Part shown: in pieces, positions 45,200-55,744 of the stretch
Position numbering within the stretch: position 1 is the first letter of the stretch
How the letters are laid out: every line of letters starts with the position of its first letter
NCBI GenBank assembly: GCA_944472135.2
Contig: OX235264.1
Span: forward strand, 87,554,319 to 87,618,318
Reading direction: 5' to 3'
DNA length: 64,000 nucleotides
Source: Trichobilharzia regenti
Taxonomy: Eukaryota > Platyhelminthes > Trematoda > Strigeidida > Schistosomatidae
Made by a program: the position numbers and the translations under genes
Notes under the pieces: model-generated
Databases searched by the model: none
Seen by the model: the letters and a program-made list of their open reading frames with translations, nothing else
What the model was told of the DNA's origin: nothing

Positions 45200-45724
45200 C
45201 TGAAAATGGGGTATTTTAATCTCATTAATGTATTTTTCAAAGACTAAATGCACCAGGACTTAACGATAAAGGTTGATCTTCCTTTTGACGCATCATACTT
45301 ACAAAAAGGATGTATATATGTCTATTTATTTTACTATGAAATAAGCATCTAGCTGATAAAAATCTGTGAAAACTTGTCACAGTCATTGTTATATTCTAAC
45401 ACACTTGTTAATTGTTTGATTATTTAAATATGATTATACTCTCAGGAGTTTAATGATCAGCGTAAACGTAAACCATGAATAAAAATAGGTATCTAAGTGA
45501 TTAGGAGGTAAAGTCAAAGCAAGATAAACCAAAGTTTATCAACTGATGGACAATGGACATAAACTGTCGGATTCATCTTCACGAGACCTTATCACCTGAA
45601 CAAGTCAAGCGGTCGACTACATCAGGCTTCTGAAATCCACTCCAAAACGATACTACTCTAATTCCATTGTTCTTTTGGAGGTTATACTATAAAGAAAAAT
45701 GAAATACTTATTGTATTCATTATT

Positions 45725-45735
45725 ATTGCCATTAT
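45725..45735 (-). repeat. PLE target-site duplication, 3' side
   Basis: attgccattat on the plus strand, identical to 48427-48437. Confidence 0.85.
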
Positions 45736-45738
45736 TTT

Positions 45739-45790
45739 GATGTGGTTTTGTTCTCTGAGCTGGATGGTTAGTTTGCGAAGCTTTCATCAC
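45739..45790 (-). repeat. PLE terminal repeat, 3' copy
   Basis: 52 bp nearly identical to 48331-48382; contains ttttgttctctgagctgg and gcgaagctttcatcac. Confidence 0.85.
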
Positions 45791-45791
45791 C

Positions 45792-46490
45792 TTACTGGGT
45801 GACATCTTCAGCGCATACTTCAAATTGAAGTGAGCTTTTAGGTTTCTCCACGAGTTTATTAATCATTCCTCCTGGTGACCTTGGACGTGATTGGTTGTTT
45901 ATGTATGTTTTCACACCTTCTAGGTTACTTGTGTTGGAACTGATTGTTTCTGTGACTTGAACTTTGGCCAATCGTGTGTGAAGTTTCTTTCTTATTGGTT
46001 GATAAATTTTGTCTATCTCGATGTGTCTATTGATTGATGATTCACTGGAATGCCAAGCTTCTAAAAATTCTCTAGCATTCTTGTTATTTCCTTTGTCTAA
46101 TATTTGAACGTTGTCCCAGTCGAATTGATGTCCGTGGTTGTCTGTGTGTAGTGAAATGAGGGAGTGGATATCATGTCTTTTGACGGCTAGCTTATGTTCG
46201 TGGATACGAAGACGAAGGGGACGTCCACTTTGGCCAATGTAGTGTTTTTCGCAGTTGTTACAGTTTATTTTGTAGATGATGTTGGTTTTGTCTTCTTTTG
46301 CTGTTGAGTCTTTTGGTTGACATAGAATTGAGTGCAGCGACTTTGTTGGTTTGTGTACGACGTCAATTCCTAAAGGTTTGAAGAGTCTTGTAGTGATTTC
46401 TGAGATATCCTTTATATATGGTAAGGCGATTTTCTTTGTGTTTTCCTTGGTGGCTTTTGTTTTGGTAGGTTGGCTTGGGGGTATATGTCT
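45792..46490 (-). pseudogene. PLE-A GIY-YIG endonuclease part of the ORF
   Basis: Open from the frameshift to the stop at 45792-45794. It encodes DISEITTRLFKPLGIDVVH, a CNNC zinc-binding pair, HYIGQSGRPLRLRIHEHK (GIY-YIG motif), HSLISLHTDNHGHQFDW and REFLEAWHSS. No internal stop. It would be fused to the reverse transcriptase but for one missing base near 46505. Confidence 0.9.
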
Positions 46491-48379
46491 CTTGATGAAA
46501 TTCCGGGATATCCATTCTTTTGGAAGACGTCCATGAGATACTTTTCTTCAATTTTTCTTAAGGTGGGAGTGCTGCAGTGAGTCCTTGCTCTCTTGAATAG
46601 TGTTTGTATGCAGTTCCTTTTGTGTGCTATTGGGTTGTTGCTGTTGTAATTCAGTATTTGGTCTGTGTGAGTTGATTTCCTATAAACTTGAGTTTCTAAT
46701 TCTCCTGTAGTTGTTCGCCTGACTAAGACGTCCAAAAATGGTATTTTGTTCTCGGATTCCTCTTCTCTTGTGAATTTGATGTCGTTGAAGACGTTGTTTA
46801 TTAAGTTGTGAGTTTTGTCTAATTCGTTTCTTTTGATTATTACAAATGTGTCGTCGACGTAGCGTATCCAAATCTTGGGTTTGATCTTTGGTAGAATTAT
46901 GTTTTCGAGTCTTTGCATCACTGCTTCTGCAATCAAACCTGATATTGGCGATCCCATGGGTGTTCCTTTGACTTGTTCATATATTTGGCCGTTGAATTGG
47001 AAGTATGTTGTTAGGCATAGATTTATGCATTCCATCCAGCTTGTGTGTTGCATTTTTGATTGTTGTGGAAGTTGTTCGTCGTTGCTAAGTAATTGCTCCA
47101 TGGTTTCTTTTGCTAGTTTTTGTCCGATAGAGGTATATAATGCTGTCACGTCGAAGGATACCATTATTTCTTGTTCATCTATTTGGATGTTTCTGATTTT
47201 CTCTAGGAATTGGATAGCAGAGTTGATGGAGTGATCACAGGATTCCGTTAGGTGTTTTAGTTTTCTGTATAATTCCTTGGACAAATTATATGTTGGAGTT
47301 CCTGGGAGTGATACAATTGGTCGTAACGGGATATTTGCCTTGTGTATTTTGGGTCTGCCGTAGAATCGAGGTAGGACTGGTCCATTGGATTTCATTCGCC
47401 ATTGGTCTTGTTTTGTGATCTGTCCAGTTTTGCTGAGCTTGTTTAAGGTCCTTTGGATGCGGTTGTCCAATGTTTGTATGGGATTTGTTGGGAGTTGTTG
47501 ATATACATCTTCATCTTTGAGTAGTTCTTCAGCTTTCTTGGTGTATTCTTCTCTGTCCATGACTACTGTTGTTCTTCCTTTGTCGGCTGGTAAAATGACG
47601 ATGTCCTTCCTATTTTTCAGCTTTTTGAGGGCCTTTAGTTCTTGAGAGTTGAGTTGTGTGTGTTGTCTTTTCTGTTTGACCATTGGTACAATTGTTTGGC
47701 GTATCTCTTCCTGTGTTTCCTCGTTCAAGTTTGATGATTTGAGTAATGATTCAAGGGCAGCGAAGAAATCAGTTTTTGAAGCATCTCCGGTGTTGTAGTT
47801 TAATCCTTTTTGTAGTAGTTGTTGTTCCATTTTTGATAGTGGTTGTTTTGATAGGTTGACTACGCAGTCTATGGGCGTATTGTCTGGTTGTTGTTTTCTA
47901 ATCTTGGCTAGCTTGGTTTTGAGGACTCTTCGTCTTTGTTCTCTGTGTTTTCCACTTGACAGTGTAATTGCGGTGATCAGCGTTGACAGGTGTTCTTGGT
48001 TGAGGGTTTTCTCTAATTTTGCTTTTTGGACATCTATTATTTGTTGATATTTGTTGATCCGATAATGTGCGTCCGTAATCATTAATTTGACCATTCGTCT
48101 TCCACATTGTTCGGCCAATTTCCATCCCATTGGGCAGTTGACTGGTGGCTTGTATCTTACACTGTTTGGTAGGATTGAATGACGAAGGCACTCATGGAGA
48201 AAGAATAATTGTTCTCTGGTGGATCCTTGCCTTTTGGCGAAGTCTTCCCACTTTCGAACAGAGAGAAGCGTATCCCGCTCGTAAGATTTAGATATGATAG
48301 AGAAGATTTGTAGCTCAGGTGGATAATTTTGATGTGGTTTTGTTCTCTGAGCTGGATAGTTAGTTTGCGAAGCTTTCAT
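46412..48379 (-). pseudogene. PLE-A reverse transcriptase ORF
   Basis: A frame of about 655 codons from an ATG at 48377-48379; it is open a few codons further upstream, through the leader, without another ATG. Residue numbers count from that upstream GTG. N-terminal FLHECLRHSILPNSV (66-80); ILPADKGR (268-275); FYGRPKIHK (345-353); SFDVTALYTSI (414-424, catalytic Asp 416); GTPMGSPISG (478-487); RYVDDTF (512-518, the two catalytic Asp); FLDVLVRR (554-561). All catalytic residues are present. Compared with the 5 kb copy, one base is missing near 46505, so the last ~30 residues are out of frame and the nuclease is separated. Confidence 0.92.
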
Positions 48380-48426
48380 CACATCAAAATTATCCACCTG
48401 AGCTACAAATCTTCTCTATCATATCT
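48290..48426. repeat. 47-bp perfect inverted leader at the PLE 5' end
   Basis: 48290-48336 and 48380-48426 are exact reverse complements (47 of 47), with a 43-bp loop that is the terminal repeat. One arm is the start of the element's own 5' region, so the leader is an inverted copy placed in front of the terminal repeat. A 20-nt piece of the same leader starts the truncated copy at 5057. Confidence 0.92.
48331..48382 (-). repeat. PLE terminal repeat, 5' copy
   Basis: 52 bp, one mismatch to 45739-45790. Confidence 0.85.
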
Positions 48427-48437
48427 ATTGCCATTAT
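48427..48437 (-). repeat. PLE target-site duplication, 5' side
   Basis: attgccattat, identical to 45725-45735. Confidence 0.85.
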
Positions 48438-48445
48438 GTCCAGTA

Positions 48446-48449
48446 ATAT
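48446..48449 (+). repeat. TSD of solo LTR, left
   Basis: atat, repeated at 48804-48807. Confidence 0.6.
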
Positions 48450-48803
48450 TGTGGTGAGAGCTGGCTGCAAGTCAAAATTGTAGGCAACAGTTTTCATCGA
48501 CGTTCACGACCCTAATCAGGGTCATGTGAAAGAGAATAACAAAGCTTAACCTTGAGAAAATCACCAATAAATCACAGCGGAGTTTAAGGATGGAAATATG
48601 ATTCGCAGACATACAGCTTGATTTTCCGAGAAACGGCCACAAAGAGATAACAGAAGAAGAAGAAGACAAGAAGACAACTAGTCAGGAGAAACTGCTTCTC
48701 GGCTAACAATAACACTAATAATAATGCACATAAAAATCTATAAATTTCTCTTGATTTTATCAATAAACGATCACTTGCCTGGCCCTTGTGTTCTTTTATT
48801 ACA
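48450..48803 (+). mobile_element. Solo LTR (gypsy-type), copy 2
   Basis: TG...CA ends (tgtggtgagagctggctg ... cttttattaca), 4-bp direct repeat atat on both sides (5 bp with the preceding A). Related to 31844-32155. It is followed by unique sequence, so no internal part remains. It lies 12 bp from the PLE TSD. Confidence 0.72.
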
Positions 48804-48807
48804 ATAT
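48804..48807 (+). repeat. TSD of solo LTR, right
   Basis: atat, matching 48446-48449. Confidence 0.6.
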
Positions 48808-49425
48808 AACTATGCTGAAAGGAATTATTTACTTATGGTTTTACAAATTAACGACATCATACCTGACTGTTTCATCTCCTGTAACGTTGTACTGGGTCCT
48901 GTCTGACAAGTGTATTTGAGTTTATACAGATTCTTCAAAATGACAGTTAGTCGGTGAGTAGTTTGATGAAAACTATAGCCGCTAACCACCCGGATACATA
49001 TTTATACCTATGTATATATTCGATATTGCATAAACCATTTGCATTTCATTAGAATTTTTTCAAACGGTGTGTATTGCTCAGTTTTTTGTGTCTAAATAAG
49101 CTGAATTTTGGATAAATTATTTGAAAGACTCGTGTAGGACTCAGACAGTGTAAAGGTAGATTTTATCACAGCTGCATGTCAATCAGGTAAAGTTTACACC
49201 AAGTATTACATCAAATATTACTAGCTAATTAGATATTTCTGATCATGGAAGATACACTCAGGACTTTTGCACTATTTCTAAACAAGTCTATTCAGTTTCA
49301 CTGGTCACATCAATCTTATTGGCTAAGTATCACTCAGGTGAGCAGAAATGTGAATTATATAATGCAGTATGAATTGTGTGTATCATCAAATTATAAATGA
49401 TCAATTTTCAAAGAGTGATACTTAC

Positions 49426-49446
49426 ATTTGGCTTTTAAAAAGCTGT
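49426..49446 (-). CDS. MEG micro-exon, 21 nt
   Basis: Acceptor caaataattttgcag, donor gtaagtat. Shared-phase peptide QLFKSQ. TAA blocks the zero phase. Confidence 0.85.
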
Positions 49447-49559
49447 CTGCAAAATTATTTGTTTTTATTTTAGTGTAGTCTGCACAAATCATACTTACAT
49501 CAAAGGTATACGATTTTATAGAGAAAATTATGCAATCCAAGGAGAAATAGAAAGAATTT

Positions 49560-49870
49560 ATCGACTTTAATAAGTCATTATTGTTATTCACTGGTACTGG
49601 TGATTTCATGAGTTTATACATTACACAATACTATTCATAATGAATTTTCTGCCTTAAAATTAAACAGTTACAAGAGAAAATATCCATGTAGATGGTTTTC
49701 TCTCTTCTTACAAAAATTAATGACACGTCTTTCTGGTTAAATATACAATATAATTAGTACTTACTTTTTTAAATATTCGGTCGTAATACTGAAAATTGAA
49801 AGTTAACCATTTGAAATGAGACTCATTTAGATTCTATGATTATTAACCACAAATATAAATTTATGAGGAC
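49560..49870. repeat. Duplicated exon-bearing segment, copy 1
   Basis: Diverged direct repeat of 50690-51300. Shared blocks: ttatacattacaca, aaacagttacaa/aaacagttacac, and the 24-nt micro-exon with flanks (acttac ... actgaaaattga). Confidence 0.65.
49765..49788 (-). CDS. MEG micro-exon, 24 nt
   Basis: Acceptor aactttcaattttcag, donor gtaagtac. Shared-phase peptide ITTEYLK. It and its flanks are a diverged duplicate of the exon at 51173. Confidence 0.88.
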
Positions 49871-50829
49871 TTACATTTTATTGTGCTTTCCTGGTGCAAG
49901 TTACTACTAGAACTACGGACAGAAATACGCAGTGGTCGACTTGCGATAATTTATGCAGCCACTGTGTATGCAGACTAAAAGACTCAGAGTTTTAAAGAGG
50001 AAAACAAAGATCTCTACAGCCCTATTGTGGAACTCGCTAACCAACTTCAGAGTCATCTGCATAATATGCGGAAGCCTTGTCAAAGAAGTATGAATCAAAT
50101 TTCTTCAAACCAAGAAAGCTTTGGCATTTCACATGTTAAATCCCAAACTCTGTAGGCAGAAGAAGTTTCTTCAGCCACTGAACCCACAATGGACCTAGTC
50201 ATTTCTTAACATTCAACGCGTAATTTTTTTAAATCTTAATTTAGTTTTCCGCTTCTTTGTCACTAATGCATATCTACTCCTCATGACATTAATCTAATTT
50301 TGATCCTCCTTGAAATTTATTTGAACTCCACTCAAACTTGCCAAACATGTTACGTTATTGAATGTATTAATTCACTTTTGTTTTGGTTTCTACGTAGTTA
50401 GTGCTTTCTGTATTTAGTGATTGACATCCCAAAATCTACAGTTTTAATGACACTCCTCTGGCGATGTATTATATGTGTGAGATTGTGCAGCTTTAGAATG
50501 ATATCACTGAATAGTGTCTCATAATTTTTACACAGCCTACAAATAGCATGTTGTCCAAAATAACCTTAATAAATGCTGGGGAGAATAGTGAAGTTATATT
50601 CCTCTTGTTTCCTTTATGTTAATTTCATTAGAAAAATAATGAAATCTAAGAGCTAATAAGGAGAATTCAGTGAATTTTGTAAGTAATGATTATCGAATAC
50701 TAGTATTAGTGACTTCATAAGCTTATACATTACACATTATTATTAAAGAACTTTTTCAGTATTTAAACAGTTACACAAGCATGTCGGACGTGAGGACTAA
50801 AAATTGCCGAAGACGTTGCGAAGTGGTCG

Positions 50830-51110
50830 CGCTATTTCGACAACTGACAGAAGTTAGAATTCATGGACTGGTCATTGGATCGGGTCTCACTGGGTTAACG
50901 GTCTACGAGCTCGCCTTGTAAGCAGAAGGTCCTGGGTTCGAAACTTTCCGGTGGGTGGGAACTGAGGAAGAGTCGCAAACCAGGACATAGAAAACAGCAG
51001 TTCAGTACTTTCAGGTGGTTTCCAAATGGTTCTCTAACCGATGTCAGCTCTTGGTGAAATCCTGTAGCCAATTAACTAAGTCTCTACAAACCAATACTAG
51101 AATATATCGA
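50830..51110 (+). mobile_element. Hammerhead-SINE in a MEG intron
   Basis: tRNA-like head with gtctacgagctcgccttgta and B box ggtcctgggttcgaaac, then gaggaagagtcgcaaacc, aggacatagaaaacagcag, ccaaatggttctctaaccg and a tail with gtctctacaaacc. The ribozyme core has extra bases before GAAA and is probably inactive. Confidence 0.75.
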
Positions 51111-51172
51111 TTTAGATATTTTTTCTTCTAACGGGAATTATTGGTTACATTCTCATCAAAATTAATACTTAC

Positions 51173-51196
51173 TTGGCGGTAAAAGGCGTTTGTACA
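51173..51196 (-). CDS. MEG micro-exon, 24 nt
   Basis: Acceptor caactctcaattttcag, donor gtaagtat. Shared-phase peptide VQTPFTA. Same length, acceptor and donor context as the exon at 49765. Confidence 0.88.
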
Positions 51197-52542
51197 CTGA
51201 AAATTGAGAGTTGATATTAAGAAAAGATAGTCATTTAAATTGTACGACTTTTAGTTAAGACTAAACACAGAAAAAATACTTGTGGTCATTTATATTTTGT
51301 GGAAATTATCTGGTGAGTGTAATCAGTTAACGCATTGTCAATAGATTTACAAAGTCCTAACTCACATTACAATGTTTCATAAGTGATTATGACTCAATAC
51401 GACTCTTGCATATTCTTTTCAAGTAAGTGGCAAAGTGTGATGTTTTTACGCAAATCAGAAGTAGATATTTCAAACCACATTTTTCATCGTTGGAATGAGC
51501 TGTAGTTATTCTGTTGTTATATCAGATCTCTGCATTATATATGTGAATGACACCATCTTACTAGAATTCTGAGAGATTGTATCGATTTTTGAAGTCCTAA
51601 AATAGCATAAAGTGGTGGTACTTGGCCATACCAACGTAACTTTGAACATTTCCCCTAGATAGTTTTCTTATCGATTCCAAACGGCAGTTTATATATTTCT
51701 CACTTCAATAATCAAATAAAGCAGTGTGTTTTTATTAGATGCTTTCCAGTGGCTTTTTGATCAGTCATGTATACCAGTTGTCTGAACTTGTGCTTCCTAT
51801 CGTACTAAACAGGATTATCATAGCGGTGGTCAGATTGTACTTCAGTGATTACTGTACTCATTGGCAGGTTCACTTTAACTTGTTTCACGGCGGTCAAGAC
51901 ATTCATTCATCTGATGAATATATACACCGAATATGTTATGAGTTTTAATGATTATGATGTCTATTTCACAACTGCAGTTTTAAAATCTTTGAAAGTAACA
52001 ACATTTATAACTTCGCAAGTATACTCATCTCAGACCTTATTAACCACATATTCTTATTTGTTGTGGAGGAATTTTATTTTATATGATGAAGCTATTTAAA
52101 TGGAAGGCTAGAGACGTAAGATTAAATATATGAAATCACTTTAGGTCTGTTGAGGTGTAATTTAGTCTAACTCAAGCAATGTACTGACTTACGACAGACG
52201 ATTGCAATCCACGGGTTGCAGATCAAACTGCACTACTCAGTTTATTATTTTATGATCGTAATTTGATTGTTTTCACAAATAAAAACACATGTGAAACTCT
52301 TATCATCATTTAAAGAAACTATCTTGAAACTCTAACTGCAAGCTGCATTCCCTAAATATCGATGGTAGATCCTAGAAAATGATCTACGTTTTTAGTTAAT
52401 TTTAACCTTCATAAAAATGTAATAAATGTAAATTTGTTTATAACCATCATTCTTTTAACATAGGAGAATGTTTGTTGTATAATTTAGTAATTAAATAAAT
52501 ATACTTTACTACAGAATAAAATCAATCAGAAGTGGCACTTAC

Positions 52543-52563
52543 TATTTGCCTGGATCGAAACCG
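52543..52563 (-). CDS. MEG micro-exon, 21 nt
   Basis: Donor gtaagtgc is strong; acceptor atttttatgaaatgaag is weaker. Shared-phase peptide GFDPGK. A 7-nt exon from the acceptor tttcgatccag is the alternative, but it breaks the frame. Confidence 0.6.
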
Positions 52564-53411
52564 CTTCATTTCATAAAAATTAGATAAAGGGATTTTTATA
52601 AAGACATACATTACATTTTATTTCACTGAGCCAGAGGTTGATAGTAAGTGAATCATCGATGTTAAAAATGTATTATAGTCAGTGTGATATCAGTTAATAG
52701 TCTTTTCCCTCTGTAATGTATGTTGTCATCAGTGAATTGTGTGTCAAGCTGTCTCATTCATTTATTAATATTTTATAGTGGGGCCTTGGGCATTCAATCA
52801 CATTCACTAATATTATAATTAGGAATATTTTTATGAATTTTTTCACGGTAAAGTTCTTCAGTGACACAATTCAAATTTGGATTTCATGGTTCACCTTTAG
52901 ACAGTGGCGGTTAAACTGAATGCTTAACCATTTCGTAAGTTTAATTTTGCCTTTAGAGTTACAATTATGCTGTGTAAGCATACAGCTATTCTAGTTTCTA
53001 AGCATCAATTATCAGAACATCTCATAATCATTTAGGATATGAAAAGCTACTCATACAGTACAAAATATTTCATATGACACTCTTATCTGACTGAAATCGA
53101 ACCTGTACTTCATTACTGTCATCAGTTTGTAAAGATTGTACTACCATACCTTTGTAATTGATTACAAATGAATGAATCTGGGTTTGGGACAAATTGACAA
53201 TTTGCTGAAATTATGACATGCCTTGAATGATTATCAATTTAATTATAATTATTTCACTTTAAGTTTACAAACTAGGCAATCAAAACAAATCATATTATTT
53301 TAATTCTTCAACCAACAAACTGAGTTCAGATTCATTGGTTTAAAGACAAATGAGATAAGATTTTCCACTTTATTTAAAGCTGTTGCTTTTAAAAAAAAAT
53401 AAAGAACTTAC

Positions 53412-53432
53412 GTGTTATTCTCAGATGGTTCC
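53412..53432 (-). CDS. MEG micro-exon, 21 nt
   Basis: Donor gtaagttc; acceptor ccactaacattaaag is weak. Shared-phase peptide EPSENN. TGA blocks the zero phase. Confidence 0.6.
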
Positions 53433-54735
53433 CTTTAATGTTAGTGGACTCAAATGTGATTGAAGAATAACTGCACTTTCACAGCATATCTCATTAACCT
53501 TAAACACTTATTGATAAATCAGTAAATACCAAATCGTGGAAGTCATTCAAAGTTTTGACAGGAGAGATTTTCCAGCCAAAACGTCTTAACTTTTCCACCC
53601 AATGCTCTTTATTCAAACAGTGGGATGTTTTGAATTGAGTAGTCAACAGATTAATTTTTAAGAGTATATCTTTTCATATTGGTCACAATGACATCAAAAA
53701 TGTTCTATTCTCATAGACTGAGCTTCACTTTATAATGTCGAGAATCTTTAGGAAATAACAATGAGAAGTGAAATTCTTCAAGTAAAACAAATGCTTAAGT
53801 AGTTTTCCGACATGAACACATCAAAATAAGTGGTTTGCTTTTGTATAAACCGTAATTAGATTTTCGAAGCTTCTGTTGAGTCTATACCAGCTGACCTTAA
53901 AATGAACCTTATTATTAGCCCAGAATATGATACATTAACTAATGTCGTGAAACACCTTGACCATAGACTGTTTTGCTTGTGGGTTTACTAATAAAATTTG
54001 ACTAAAAGTCTGTATAAACTAGCAAAGACAAAGCGAAGATCATAGTTATGTTCAAATTTTATCTCAGATACACCATGTAAAATATTATATTATGAAAATT
54101 AATTTGCTACCTAGTGCATATATGTATATATAGAGAGCGATTTTACAGCAATAATACCTGCTTCATTGTTGCACTCAGGTTTAGAGTTATCGGAGAGATA
54201 CAGAGATTTCAGCTGTTCAAATTTAGCAATTGTACTGTTAAATTTCTAAATTATCTATAATCATATGATTGTGTCACAAGTCTAACTGGAGCACCATTTT
54301 CAATACTTCTTCCCATTTAATAGTCATTAACTCAGAATCAACACCAACTTCGGTATATCAAGTACCATAAAATTTCACTTAATTCGCTTCTAGATTTATT
54401 CAGATTTCTTTCAAGTATTATAACTTCAATGCCAATAAATCGAATATTTTTGGACCATTGTTCACAATAATATTTTCAAAACTTTTCCAGCCTTTTGAAA
54501 AAATTACTGGTTTCAACTAAAAGCCCGATAAAAGAGTGAACACGTTTTAATTTTCTTGCTTAATAACTGAATACGCCAATCTATTTTACGAAACACAACT
54601 GATGTATACAAGGACTCTAAGTAAAAACACTTCTCTTAGTCCCTGTCCAAGAAATTAGCAGAGTTTTAAGCTTATTAAACATGGAAATGTTCACTTGGAT
54701 TGGGAGTTTTCGAGAAAACGAAAAATGGTTCTTAC

Positions 54736-54750
54736 TGTGTTTCTATTTCA
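54736..54750 (-). CDS. MEG micro-exon, 15 nt
   Basis: Very strong acceptor ttgaccttttcttcacag, donor gtaagaac. Shared-phase peptide EIET. TGA blocks the zero phase. Confidence 0.82.
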
Positions 54751-55723
54751 CTGTGAAGAAAAGGTCAACATACTTAGTAGTTTAATTTTTGAAGCATTTT
54801 GTTAAAAGTTTTTTTTTCTTTTGTTGACTGGATAGCTTTAACAAAAATCAGAATGTGATATAACTCGTAATGTACCTCTTATGCTGACAAAGTGAATTAA
54901 ATCTCAAGACTAATCTTTCCGGATGTTGTGTTGGAAATTTCAAATGACTTCTACATAAAATAACGAGGAATCTAATTCAGAATAGAGTTAAAAGTGTTCA
55001 GTATTTACAGAGAACTTTACAATGTAATGAGAAAAGCTATTCAGAAATGAGCTTTATTATTTTATTTGTTTTTTCCAGAAAGTGTAGGATCAAAATAACT
55101 TTACTAGTAATGAAAATGTACTAGAACACTTAAGATCAAATATCACATTTAGTTTATAAGTTGATAAGATTGTGGGTGGGGGGTAATAGAGATTTGATTA
55201 TGCGACAGTCGATTGTAAATCGTGTTAGATGATTTCAGTGCAGAAGTTTTCTTATCGCAACTGGTGTATGAAGTATTTTTTCTCACCATATTAACAAAAG
55301 TTTTGTTTCTGATTGAAAAAAGTGACTATCTCGGAATCAATTTATTCTTGATTCTTATTCGTAAGGTTGGAGTGCGATGTGAAAGTATTGCTTAGCATAC
55401 TGTGATCAGTGTGTGTAATAAATGAATACAGATTTTACAAACTGACTCATTTATTATAAGCTGGGGAAAACATATGGTATTGATATGCAGCTCTATCAAA
55501 AGTGACTGGACTTTGATCAATTAGCTTATGTAAAGATTTTGTTTCATATGTTTCAAATAGGATATAAATCTTATGAAAACGCATTAGTTCCATTTGTACA
55601 CTTTAGTTCTAGTACTGTATTATGTCATTTGTTTTTGCTAGCAGATTTTATTCTTCCATCGCTCTAGTTGGATGATGATTCCGAAAAACTTATAATCCTG
55701 AGACCATGTTATATATAACTCAC

Positions 55724-55744
55724 TCCAAGTGGTGACCAGCTCCT
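55724..55744 (-). CDS. MEG micro-exon, 21 nt
   Basis: Acceptor cctactctcttgcag, donor gtgagtta. Shared-phase peptide GAGHHL. Confidence 0.78.

Larger units (their letters stand above)
45736..48426 (-). mobile_element. Nearly intact Penelope-like element (PLE-A copy 1)
   Basis: A 2.7 kb element with an 11-bp TSD. On the minus strand it has a 47-bp inverted leader, a terminal repeat, a reverse transcriptase ORF, a GIY-YIG ORF shifted by one base, and a second copy of the terminal repeat (48331-48382 and 45739-45790, one mismatch in 52). It lies in a MEG intron. The single frameshift and exact TSD suggest recent insertion. Confidence 0.93.
50690..51300. repeat. Duplicated exon-bearing segment, copy 2
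   Basis: Counterpart of 49560-49870, split by the SINE at 50830-51110. This is intron-plus-exon duplication inside the MEG. Confidence 0.62.

Noticed and set aside
45281..45330. 19- or 31-nt exon before donor gtaagtat
   Set aside because: Both lengths shift the frame.
46875..47234. 119-codon plus ORF
   Set aside because: Antisense to the intact PLE reverse transcriptase frame.
49875..49890. 16-nt exon before donor gtaagtcc
   Set aside because: None of the available acceptors gives a length divisible by three, and the site is not kept in the duplicated segment at 51.3 kb.
52193..52227. 35-nt exon with good donor gtaagtca and acceptor gtgcag
   Set aside because: Length is not a multiple of three and would break the frame between the exons at 52543 and 51173.
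54506..54518. 9-nt exon TTGAAACCA with strong acceptor
   Set aside because: It creates TGA in the shared phase, and the donor gtaatt is weak.
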